64,000 bases of DNA from Phascolarctobacterium sp. Lineage in GTDB: Bacteria > Bacillota > Negativicutes > Acidaminococcales > Acidaminococcaceae. The stretch lies in NCBI GenBank assembly GCA_003150755.1, contig QAMT01000002.1, forward strand, positions 310,001 through 374,000, written 5' to 3'. The notes under the pieces were generated by a model that was not told the DNA's origin, searched no databases, and saw nothing but the letters and a program-made list of their open reading frames with translations. The position numbers and the translations under genes are program-made. Of the stretch, positions 57,443 through 64,000 are shown piece after piece (position 1 is the stretch's first letter; every line of letters begins with the position of its first letter).

Positions 57443-58732
57443 TTAAAAGGTCAGTGCGCCGGTAAGGTAGCAGACTACCGTCATTATCAGCGTTGTGCCC
57501 ATAGCCCACAGAAACATGAATTTCTGGTGGTCGATGAGGTTTACTCGCGATACGCTGATTAAAACCAAAGTCGCTGCTGCCAGCGGGCTGAGCGGGAAGC
57601 CTACCGTCATCTGCCCCAGTACGGCTGCGCGGCCAATCTGCACAGGGTCGATGCCGAGCGATGCTGCCATTTCGTAAATAACGGGCAGTACGCCAAAATA
57701 GTAAGCGTCAGTCGGAAATACCAGGCTGAGCGGCACGCTGGTAACGGCAACGGAAAGCGGCAGCAGGCTGCCCATGTGCTGCGGAATCATGGATACCAGT
57801 GTTTCCGCCATGGCGGTAATCATTTTGGTTTCGGACAGAATACCGGTAAAGCACCCTGCCGAAAATATCAGCGTAACAATCATCAAAACTTCGGCAGCAT
57901 AAGCTTTAAGCCTTTTGGTCTGTTCTTCCAGGTTGGGGTAGTTAACCGTCAGCGTCAGGGCAAAGCCCATCATAAAAATGGTTGCCATCGGCATGATGTC
58001 CATTAAAAGCACAACAACCATCAGCACTGTCAGAATCAGGTTAAACCAGAAAAGCTGCGGGCGTTTGGCGCTCTGGTCCTCGCCGAGCCCATCAAAGGTA
58101 TGCTCGTCGATGTGCATTACGCCCAGGCGCTTGCGCTCTTTTTTGCCGATGTAGTAGCAGGCAAACAGCACCCAGGCAATGCCTGCGGCCATAGCAGGCA
58201 CAATCGGCGTAAAAATTGCCGATGCGTCCGTTTGCAGCACCGCCATAACGCGCGTCGTCGGGCCGCTCCACGGCAGCGGGTTCATAACGCCTGCCGCCAT
58301 GCCGACGGCAAACGGTAAAATAAGCGGGTTCATTTTCAGCTTGGTGGTTATAGGCAGCATGGCCGAAACCGAGATAATAAAGGTTGTCGTGCCGTCGCCG
58401 TCCAGCGAAACAAGCATCGCCAGCACCGCCGCGCCGATAGTAATTTTTACAGGGTCACCTTTAACAAGCTTTAATATTTTATTTACCATCGGGTCAAAAA
58501 GCCCGGCGTCAATCATAACGCCAAAGTAAATAACGGCAAAAATCGGTATCATCGCCGACGGCGTTACCTTTATAACGCCCGAAATCATCATTTTGCCAAT
58601 ATCAAAGCCAAAACCGCCGATAAGGGCAGCAATAACCGGTATGCCGATAAGGGCAGTCTGTATCGACAATTTTTTGGTCATTGTCGTATATAAAAAGATA
58701 ATAATGGTAGCAAAGCCTAAAACAGCTATCAT
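57443..58732 (-). CDS. CitMHS family carboxylate transporter
   Basis: A 429-residue secondary transporter with about twelve helices. The SLDGDGTTTFIISVSAMLPI stretch and the MNPLPWSGPTTRVMAVL block are typical of CitMHS citrate-metal or proton symporters. It follows the creatininase-like gene by 38 bases on the same strand, so it likely imports the compound processed by that protein or exports a product. Citrate itself is not certain. Confidence 0.9.
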   Translation of the reverse strand: MIAVLGFATIIIFLYTTMTKKLSIQTALIGIPVIAALIGGFGFDIGKMMISGVIKVTPSAMIPIFAVIYFGVMIDAGLFDPMVNKILKLVKGDPVKITIGAAVLAMLVSLDGDGTTTFIISVSAMLPITTKLKMNPLILPFAVGMAAGVMNPLPWSGPTTRVMAVLQTDASAIFTPIVPAMAAGIAWVLFACYYIGKKERKRLGVMHIDEHTFDGLGEDQSAKRPQLFWFNLILTVLMVVVLLMDIMPMATIFMMGFALTLTVNYPNLEEQTKRLKAYAAEVLMIVTLIFSAGCFTGILSETKMITAMAETLVSMIPQHMGSLLPLSVAVTSVPLSLVFPTDAYYFGVLPVIYEMAASLGIDPVQIGRAAVLGQMTVGFPLSPLAAATLVLISVSRVNLIDHQKFMFLWAMGTTLIMTVVCYLTGALTF

Positions 58733-58770
58733 AATTCTACCTCCCCGTCATTAAATTTAATCCAAAAAAA

Positions 58771-59556
58771 TCAGATGCGCGTATCGTTTTCTTTAATAAT
58801 TTTTACCATTTCACAGCACGCATCTACCAGATGATTGACAATTTTTTCGCCGCGTTCTGCGCTTGAAAGGAAGGGATTGCCCATAACGCCCTGTTTGGTA
58901 ACGTCCAGCATATCCATATAAAGGTTAAACGGCACGCCCTTGACCATGCCTTTTTTAAGGCCCGTAACCGGCACGCCTTTGTATTCTTTAATGTTTTCGA
59001 CAGGGCCGAGCAAATCCATGCGCATGTGTTCCGGATATAAATAAAGCATTACGGAAGTCAGCGGGTCGCCGCCGTGTCCGGAAGAATCCGGCCCGCCGCC
59101 GTAAATTTCTTTTTTGGCTTCCGGCGTCAGGCCCTGCCACAGGTCGATAGAAAAGCACACAATGCCTTTTTCGCGGCGCACCTTACGCGCAACGTCTTCT
59201 ATGGTAGGAGTGTTGCCTGCATGGCCGTTGATAAAGAAAATCTTGGTTACGCCATGTTCCGTCAGGCTTTCCACAACGTCGGTGATAACTGCTTCTACCG
59301 TTGAAGGGCGCAGCGAGATAGTGCCGGGGAAGCAGCGGAAATATTCGCTGCACCCAAACGGGATAACCGGAATATAATAAGCGCCGGATTTTTCGGCAAC
59401 ACGTTTGGCAATAGCCTCTGCCGCCAGGTAATCGCCCGTAAGGGACTGAATGCCCTGCTGCTCGGTAGAGCCCATGGGGATAAGCACAACCGGGTCGGTT
59501 TTAAAAGCCTCCTCGATTTCTTTCCAGGTCATTTGATATAAAGCATGTTTTGCCAT
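58771..59556 (-). CDS. Creatininase family amidohydrolase, altered metal site
   Basis: A 261-residue creatininase-family protein. The start is the ATG at 59556, 8 bases after AAAGGAG. The fold is clear from VVLIPMGSTEQQG, the FINGHAGNTP block and SSGHGGDP. In characterised members the first motif reads EQHG and the later one HAGE; here they are EQQG and HGGD, so at least one metal-binding His is replaced. The next Asp (GDYLAAE) is kept. It may therefore bind metals differently or act on an unusual amide. It is divergent from a GntR regulator across a shared operator. Confidence 0.85.
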   Translation of the reverse strand: MAKHALYQMTWKEIEEAFKTDPVVLIPMGSTEQQGIQSLTGDYLAAEAIAKRVAEKSGAYYIPVIPFGCSEYFRCFPGTISLRPSTVEAVITDVVESLTEHGVTKIFFINGHAGNTPTIEDVARKVRREKGIVCFSIDLWQGLTPEAKKEIYGGGPDSSGHGGDPLTSVMLYLYPEHMRMDLLGPVENIKEYKGVPVTGLKKGMVKGVPFNLYMDMLDVTKQGVMGNPFLSSAERGEKIVNHLVDACCEMVKIIKENDTRI

Positions 59557-59582
59557 ATTGCTCACTCCTTTGGTTTTACTTT

Positions 59583-59606
59583 ATTATAATATTATAATAT
59601 TATAAT
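59583..59606. promoter_or_regulatory. Triple ATTATAAT repeat, probable GntR operator
   Basis: Three head-to-tail ATTATAAT octamers between the divergent creatininase and gntR genes. They cover the -10 of the creatininase promoter (minus strand TTGATT, 17 bases, TATTAT). A matching block lies before the M20 gene at 60454-60468. Confidence 0.65.
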
Positions 59607-59691
59607 TTATCAGAAAAATCAATGAATACATTTTGCCGAGTTCTGTTAATTGTGTTATCATTAAGATATAAAAAACATAAAGGAACCAACG

Positions 59692-60411
59692 ATGAGACAA
59701 ACACTGAACCTAAAAATCTATCAGGATTTATACAATAAGATACGCAGCCACTTTTATAAGCCGGGCGAGCAGCTTCCGACGGAAAGCGCGCTGGCAGAAC
59801 GCTACGGCTCAAGCCTTGCGCCTATCCGCCAGGCACTGGGGCGGCTTGAAAGCGAGCAGCTCATAATCCGCCAGCCGGGCAAGGGCACTTTTGTTTCGCA
59901 GGCGGCATCATGGGAAAACATGCTGATGATGAGCGGCTTCGGCGCGCATTTTATTGATAAACAGATAACGGACGAAGCCATCCACTGCAAAACCGTCGAA
60001 TGCTGCAAAAAACTGATGCCCGCGCAGCAGGCCGAGCTTTTTAAAACGCCGCCGCGCCAGTACACCTATCTTTCGCGCATCCGCTATGTTGACGGCAAGC
60101 CGCTGTTTTACCTCAACCACTACTTTGCCAATCCCTCGCCGGAAGAAGTTTTGCAGCAGGGAGAGATAAAATCTATCCGTGCGTTTTTATCTGCCTACGG
60201 CTTTAAGCCTGTTTATGTTTTAGAGCGCGTTAAGGCCGTGGCGGCCGATAAAGAACTGGGCAACATTTTTACCGTGCCCTTTGGTTTTCCGCTTTTAAAA
60301 ATAATGCGCAAGGAACTTAACGAAAATTACGAACCGGTTATTTTTGGAGAATACTACGTAAATTCCGACATCTGGGATTACCGCGTACAGTATAACGCCA
60401 ACGAATTTTAA
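59692..60411 (+). CDS. GntR/HutC-family transcriptional regulator
   Basis: A 239-residue regulator: winged helix at 8-75 (KIYQDLYNKIRSHFYKPGEQ, then LPTESALAERYGSSLAPIRQ) and a UTRA ligand domain (about 90-235). Members of this group sense amino acids, N-acetyl sugars or related compounds. It is divergent from the creatininase-CitMHS unit and directly upstream of the M20 amidohydrolase, and ATTATAAT repeats lie before both, so it probably controls them together. Confidence 0.92.
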   Translation: MRQTLNLKIYQDLYNKIRSHFYKPGEQLPTESALAERYGSSLAPIRQALGRLESEQLIIRQPGKGTFVSQAASWENMLMMSGFGAHFIDKQITDEAIHCKTVECCKKLMPAQQAELFKTPPRQYTYLSRIRYVDGKPLFYLNHYFANPSPEEVLQQGEIKSIRAFLSAYGFKPVYVLERVKAVAADKELGNIFTVPFGFPLLKIMRKELNENYEPVIFGEYYVNSDIWDYRVQYNANEF

Positions 60412-60453
60412 AATTTTGCGCTTTATTTTGTTATTTTTATACCGGTAAATATC

Positions 60454-60468
60454 ATAATATTATAATAT
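60454..60468 (+). promoter_or_regulatory. ATAATATTATAATAT box before the M20 gene
   Basis: Palindromic AT-only box directly before the AAGGAGG site of the M20 gene, sharing ATTATAAT with the creatininase operator; probable second GntR binding site. Confidence 0.55.
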
Positions 60469-60484
60469 TTAAGGAGGTATCTGT

Positions 60485-61675
60485 ATGCCGTCAGTTTTAT
60501 CTGTTATGAAAGAGCTTGAACCTGAATACATCAAAATCAGGCGTTACCTGCATCAGCACCCGGAGCTGAGCTTTGAAGAAAAAAACACTACTGAGTTCAT
60601 CAAAAAAGAACTTGCCTCTTATGGCATCGAAGTTTTTAACAACGGCGGTTACACCGGCGTTATCGGCGTTTTAAAAGGCACTGCGCCCGGTAAAACCGTC
60701 GCCCTTAGGGCGGATATCGACGCGCTGCCGGTAGAAGAAAACACCGGGCTGGAATTTGCTTCGGTAAATAAAGGCTGCTGCCACGCCTGCGGGCACGATT
60801 TGCACATGACTACCCTGCTTGCCGCCGCGCGTTTGTTAAGCACATACCGCGAAAAACTTAACGGCACGGTAAAATTCTTCTTTCAGCCTGCGGAGGAAAA
60901 ACTCGGCGGGTCGGAAACGATAATCAAAAACGGTTTTTTGGATGACGTGGACGCTGTTTTTGGCATTCACACCTGGCCGGACGTGCCGGGCGGCTCTGTC
61001 GGCATCAAAAAAGGCCCGATGATGGCAGGCTCGGACAGCTTTAAAATTACCATCAATGCCCCCGGCGGGCACGCCGCCCACCCGCACAAAACGCCGGACC
61101 CGATTGCCGCCGCCGCGTACATGATAACCCAGCTGCAAACCATCGTATCGCGCGAGCTGAACCCGCTGGATTCTGCCGTTATCACCGTCGGCAAAATGAC
61201 GGCAGGCACCGCCGCCAACATCATTCCGTCAGAAGTTGTACTCGAAGGCTCAATGCGCTATCTGCTGCCGGAAACACGCCAGAAAATCCACGCAAGCATC
61301 AAACGCATTGCCGAAGCCACGGCGCTGGCCCTGCGCGTAACGGCCCATACGGAAATCATCCCCGGCTGCCGCCCTGTTATCGGCACGGATGAACTTGTAA
61401 ACATGGTTGAAGAATCCGCAGGCAGGCTGCTGGGCACGGATAAAGTTGCCATTCTGCCCGCTGCTTCCATGGGGTCGGAGGATTTTTCCGCCTACCTGGC
61501 GCACAAACCGGGCGCGTTTTTCCGCATCGGCACGGGCGACGACAGACCCGAAACGCATCTGCCGCTGCATAACAACCGCCTGCTTTTCAGCGAAAAAGCC
61601 ATTGCAGCAGGCGCAGTAACCCTGTGCGGCGCAGCATTTTTGTTCACCGTCTCTGACTTTGCGGCGCTGGAATAA
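60485..61675 (+). CDS. M20 family amidohydrolase
   Basis: A 396-residue M20D-type metal amidohydrolase, as in hippurate, IAA-amino acid and N-acyl amino acid hydrolases. Metal ligands are visible: Cys and His in CHACGHDLH (about 100-108), the Glu pair in QPAEEKLGG, His in GIHTWPD, and a C-terminal His in ETHLPLH. A lid/dimer domain occupies about 180-290 (NAPGGHAAHPHKTPDP). ATG follows AAGGAGG. Neighbouring GntR regulator, creatininase-like hydrolase and nitrilase suggest a pathway releasing amines or ammonia. Confidence 0.93.
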   Translation: MPSVLSVMKELEPEYIKIRRYLHQHPELSFEEKNTTEFIKKELASYGIEVFNNGGYTGVIGVLKGTAPGKTVALRADIDALPVEENTGLEFASVNKGCCHACGHDLHMTTLLAAARLLSTYREKLNGTVKFFFQPAEEKLGGSETIIKNGFLDDVDAVFGIHTWPDVPGGSVGIKKGPMMAGSDSFKITINAPGGHAAHPHKTPDPIAAAAYMITQLQTIVSRELNPLDSAVITVGKMTAGTAANIIPSEVVLEGSMRYLLPETRQKIHASIKRIAEATALALRVTAHTEIIPGCRPVIGTDELVNMVEESAGRLLGTDKVAILPAASMGSEDFSAYLAHKPGAFFRIGTGDDRPETHLPLHNNRLLFSEKAIAAGAVTLCGAAFLFTVSDFAALE

Positions 61676-61682
61676 CTGCATA

Positions 61683-61745
61683 AAAAAATACCTTCCGTTT
61701 TACGCATTAACGCAGGCGGAAGGTATTTTTATTTTTTGTTATTTA
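61683..61745. terminator. Bidirectional terminator between the M20 and nitrilase genes
   Basis: AATACCTTCCG/CGGAAGGTATT stem around a 29-base loop, A-run to the left and T-run to the right, between convergent genes. Confidence 0.8.
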
Positions 61746-62662
61746 TCGTCAACAACCAGTTTTAAAACATCGGGGCGCGCATAATGCCCGCACACGTCAA
61801 ATTCCATGCGGCTGGCGCTTACAAGCTCCATGTCAAGTTCGGCATAAATTACTGCTTCCTTATCCCACACCGGCTCGGTCAGGTAATGGCCATACGGGTC
61901 AACAATGCAGCTTCCCCCGCGGCATACAATGTCCGGCAGCTTGTCAACTTCGCTGCGCGTTGCCAAATCTGCGGGGTAGGTATCTTTGGTAAAGAACATA
62001 TCGCAGTTGATAAAATAGCAGTGCCCTTCAATGGCGATGTGTTTAATAGTGCTTTGCCATTCATCGTTGTCGTTGGTATTGGGCGAGATATACAGCGTAA
62101 TCCCCTTCTGATATAGCGCAGCTCTGGCCAGCGGCATATAGCTTTCCCAGCAAATCATGCTGCCCATCGGGCCCCACGGCGTCTGCGCCAGCGGAAAATA
62201 CCCCTTGTCGGCGTCGCCCCACACTACGCGCTCCGAACCGGTCGGTTTCAGCTTGCGGTGTACGGCAGCAAGTTCGCCTTCCGGCGAGAAGAACAGATTA
62301 GTGTTATATAATGTAGCCGTTACAGCGTCGCGCTCGGATACACCGATGCTGAGCCACGCGCCTGCTTCTTTGGCGGCCTTAGCCAGAGCTTCGGTTTCTG
62401 CGCCCGGCACTACGATGGAATTTTCATAATAACGCTGCCAGTCCTTGCGCCCGTCCGCGTTGCGGCTGCCCACGGTAAAACCAAAGGTCATGCCGTAAGG
62501 ATAACCGGGAACAAAAAGCTCTGGAAACACAATCAGCTCGGCTTTGTTAGCCGCACATTCTTTAATGAGGCTGACTGCTTTTTCCACGCAGGCGTTTTTA
62601 TCAAACAGCACCGGCGCTGCCTGCACAACGGCAATTCTGCAAAATCTTTTTAAATCTTTCAT
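61739..62662 (-). CDS. Nitrilase family carbon-nitrogen hydrolase
   Basis: A 307-residue nitrilase-superfamily enzyme. The start is the ATG at 62662 after AAAGGAG. The catalytic triad is visible: Glu in LIVFPELFVPGYPYG (about 48), Lys in HRKLKPTGSERVVWGD (about 135) and Cys in GSMICWESYMPLAR (about 170). The CWE-MPLAR pattern and HRKLKPT place it with true nitrilases (branch 1), which convert nitriles to acids and ammonia, rather than with amidases. Such genes are uncommon beside gut-type metabolism. Not obviously under the GntR box. Confidence 0.9.
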   Translation of the reverse strand: MKDLKRFCRIAVVQAAPVLFDKNACVEKAVSLIKECAANKAELIVFPELFVPGYPYGMTFGFTVGSRNADGRKDWQRYYENSIVVPGAETEALAKAAKEAGAWLSIGVSERDAVTATLYNTNLFFSPEGELAAVHRKLKPTGSERVVWGDADKGYFPLAQTPWGPMGSMICWESYMPLARAALYQKGITLYISPNTNDNDEWQSTIKHIAIEGHCYFINCDMFFTKDTYPADLATRSEVDKLPDIVCRGGSCIVDPYGHYLTEPVWDKEAVIYAELDMELVSASRMEFDVCGHYARPDVLKLVVDDK

Positions 62663-62687
62663 AAAAACTCCTTTATACCTATTAAAA

Positions 62688-62716
62688 CCCCGGCAATAGT
62701 AATACTGCCGGGGTTT
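62688..62716 (-). terminator. Terminator of the glutamate dehydrogenase gene
   Basis: CCCCGGCA/TGCCGGGG hairpin with T-runs on both strands, between the gdhA stop and the nitrilase start. Confidence 0.85.
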
Positions 62717-62749
62717 CAGCAATCAGTTAAATTTTAAGCTTACAAGCTA

Positions 62750-63985
62750 TCAATAAGCGCCGCGGAATTTCATGGCTTCATCAAGGCGGTTAAGCGCTAC
62801 GATGTAAGCAGCGGTACGCATGTTGACATCATATTTTTTAGCGGTGTCATAAACCTGCTTGAATGCGCCAATCATCAGCTGGGTCTGTTTGTCGATAACT
62901 TCTTCTTCCGTCCAGAAATAACGGTACAGGCACTGTACCCATTCAAAATAACTTACGGTTACGCCGCCGCCGTTGGCGAGGATATCCGGCACAACCAGAA
63001 TGCCTTTGGCGTCAAGGATTTCGTCAGCTTCCGGAGTAGTCGGGCCGTTAGCGCCTTCAACGATAATTTTGGCTTTAACGTCAGCCGCATTGTCTTTGGT
63101 AAGCTGCAATTCCATTGCGCACGGGGCAAGCACGGTAACTTCCATTGCCAGAAGGTCGGCGTTGGAAATTTCTTTGCTGCCGGGGAATTTTACTACGCTG
63201 CCGGTAGCCTGTACGTGTTTTTCAACTTCATACGGGTCAAGGCCGTCTTCGTTCATAATTGCGCCGTAAACGTCGCTTAAAGCAACAATTTTAACGCCCA
63301 TGTCGTGGATGAGTTTAGCAGTCCAGCTGCCTACGTTGCCGAAGCCCTGTACTGCGCAAGTTGCTTCTTCCGGCTTAATGCCGAGAGCTTTAATGGCTTC
63401 GCCTGCTGCAACCATTACGCCGCGGCCGGTAGCTGCGGTGCGCCCCAAAGAGCCGCCGATGCAGATAGGTTTGCCGGTAATGAAGCCCGGTTCGTACTGG
63501 CCTTTCAGCTTGCTGTATTCGTCCATCATCCAGCCCATAATCTGAGCGTTGGTATTCATATCAGGGGCAGGAATATCCATTTTTTCGCCGATAATCGGGG
63601 CAATCCTGTCGATGTATCCGCGGGTCAGGCGTTCCAGCTCGCCGGCAGAAAGCTTGGACGGGTCAACAATAATGCCGCCCTTGCCGCCGCCGTAAGGCAG
63701 GTTGGCAACTGCACATTTGCAGGTCATCCAGAAAGCCAGGGTTTTTACTTCGTCCATGTTAACGCTCTGGTGATAGCGGATGCCGCCTTTGGCCGGGCCC
63801 ATAATAGTGCTGTGCTGGCTGCGGTAGCCGGTAAATACCTTCGTCGTGCCGTCGTCCATTTTAACCGGTATGGAAACCTCAAGGGTTCTTTCCGGGCAGG
63901 CGATAATTGCCGCAGCGTTAGGGTCAAGCTTCATTACTTCAATAGCTTTGTTGAGTGGGATTTGCGCCATTTCAAATAAATTCAT
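62750..63985 (-). CDS. gdhA: Glutamate dehydrogenase
   Basis: Interconverts glutamate and 2-oxoglutarate plus ammonia. 411 residues, the hexameric Glu/Leu/Phe/Val dehydrogenase type with the catalytic lysine in LPYGGGKGG (about 103-111), the substrate Lys in GPAKGGIRYH and the Rossmann GFGNVGSWTAKL. The ATG at 63985 follows AAGGAGG, and 15 bases remain upstream in the window. It complements the glutamine synthetase cluster 9 kb away. Confidence 0.96.
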   Translation of the reverse strand: MNLFEMAQIPLNKAIEVMKLDPNAAAIIACPERTLEVSIPVKMDDGTTKVFTGYRSQHSTIMGPAKGGIRYHQSVNMDEVKTLAFWMTCKCAVANLPYGGGKGGIIVDPSKLSAGELERLTRGYIDRIAPIIGEKMDIPAPDMNTNAQIMGWMMDEYSKLKGQYEPGFITGKPICIGGSLGRTAATGRGVMVAAGEAIKALGIKPEEATCAVQGFGNVGSWTAKLIHDMGVKIVALSDVYGAIMNEDGLDPYEVEKHVQATGSVVKFPGSKEISNADLLAMEVTVLAPCAMELQLTKDNAADVKAKIIVEGANGPTTPEADEILDAKGILVVPDILANGGGVTVSYFEWVQCLYRYFWTEEEVIDKQTQLMIGAFKQVYDTAKKYDVNMRTAAYIVALNRLDEAMKFRGAY

Positions 63986-64000
63986 AATCCATGCCTCCTT

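Overview
The window looks like chromosome from a diderm Firmicute of the class Negativicutes, most likely an Acidaminococcaceae (Phascolarctobacterium-like) gut anaerobe. This is inferred: Firmicute-style genes (type III glutamine synthetase, YvrJ/DUF2922/DUF1659 trio, HutP family, holin-like type I toxin) lie beside a two-partner secretion system that needs an outer membrane. Most genes are GC-balanced. An AT-rich accessory island (about 6.7-11 kb) and the AT-rich giant exoprotein gene stand out.

Layout. 1-3.3 kb: serine biosynthesis (serC cut by the window edge, serA, a histidine phosphatase that may supply the phosphoserine phosphatase step). 3.4 kb: the first of four copies of a 29-residue membrane peptide gene with type I toxin-antitoxin architecture. 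3.7-6.7 kb: trpS, an iron-type alcohol/glycerol dehydrogenase, a DUF554 membrane protein. 6.7-11.4 kb: helicase-nuclease protein, tRNA-Leu, a Fic AMPylase behind an array of repeated operator-like boxes, then tRNA-Lys, -Gln and -His. 11.5-15 kb: serine uptake/degradation operon (symporter, HutP-like regulator, sdaAB, sdaAA). 15.2-16.7 kb: CorA transporter, a small gene and a probable 90-nt sRNA. 16.9-27.3 kb: TpsA (2918 aa) and its transporter TpsB. 27.8-38.8 kb: two UspA proteins, a nucleoside-type ABC transporter without its binding protein, an FAD oxidoreductase, DUF190, HAD phosphatase and a TrpXYZ-like ABC transporter with two tandem binding proteins.

39.0-40.5 kb is the most unusual part. 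It is a tandem duplication (period about 840 bp) holding three intact toxin-antitoxin-like loci, one antitoxin-only remnant and two copies of an unidentified structured RNA. Every toxin gene has a consensus promoter, an mRNA start that can pair with sequence just after the stop codon, a hairpin burying the ribosome binding site, a symmetrical terminator, and a convergent promoter for a short antisense RNA. One copy carries a compensatory base pair change supporting the 5'-3' pairing.

40.5-44.3 kb: SorC regulator, VOC protein, LsrF-like aldolase and DhaK/DhaL kinase, a small catabolic operon. 44.4-47.6 kb: pantothenate operon (panG-like reductase, panB, panC, panD) behind a 190-nt leader ending in a terminator. 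47.7-50.6 kb: tautomerase, a gene-free stretch with long inverted repeats, a holin-like type I toxin with a consensus antisense promoter, and the DUF1659-DUF2922-YvrJ trio. 50.6-54.6 kb: nitrogen assimilation (glnN, amt, glnK). 54.9-57.4 kb: purC, an EamA exporter, a Phd/RelE toxin-antitoxin pair. 57.4-62.7 kb: a probable GntR-controlled regulon for an amide or acylated nitrogen compound (CitMHS transporter, creatininase-like protein, M20 amidohydrolase; a nitrilase lies adjacent). 62.7-64 kb: glutamate dehydrogenase. Nitrogen and serine handling recur across the window. No rRNA, CRISPR array, insertion sequence or prophage was seen.
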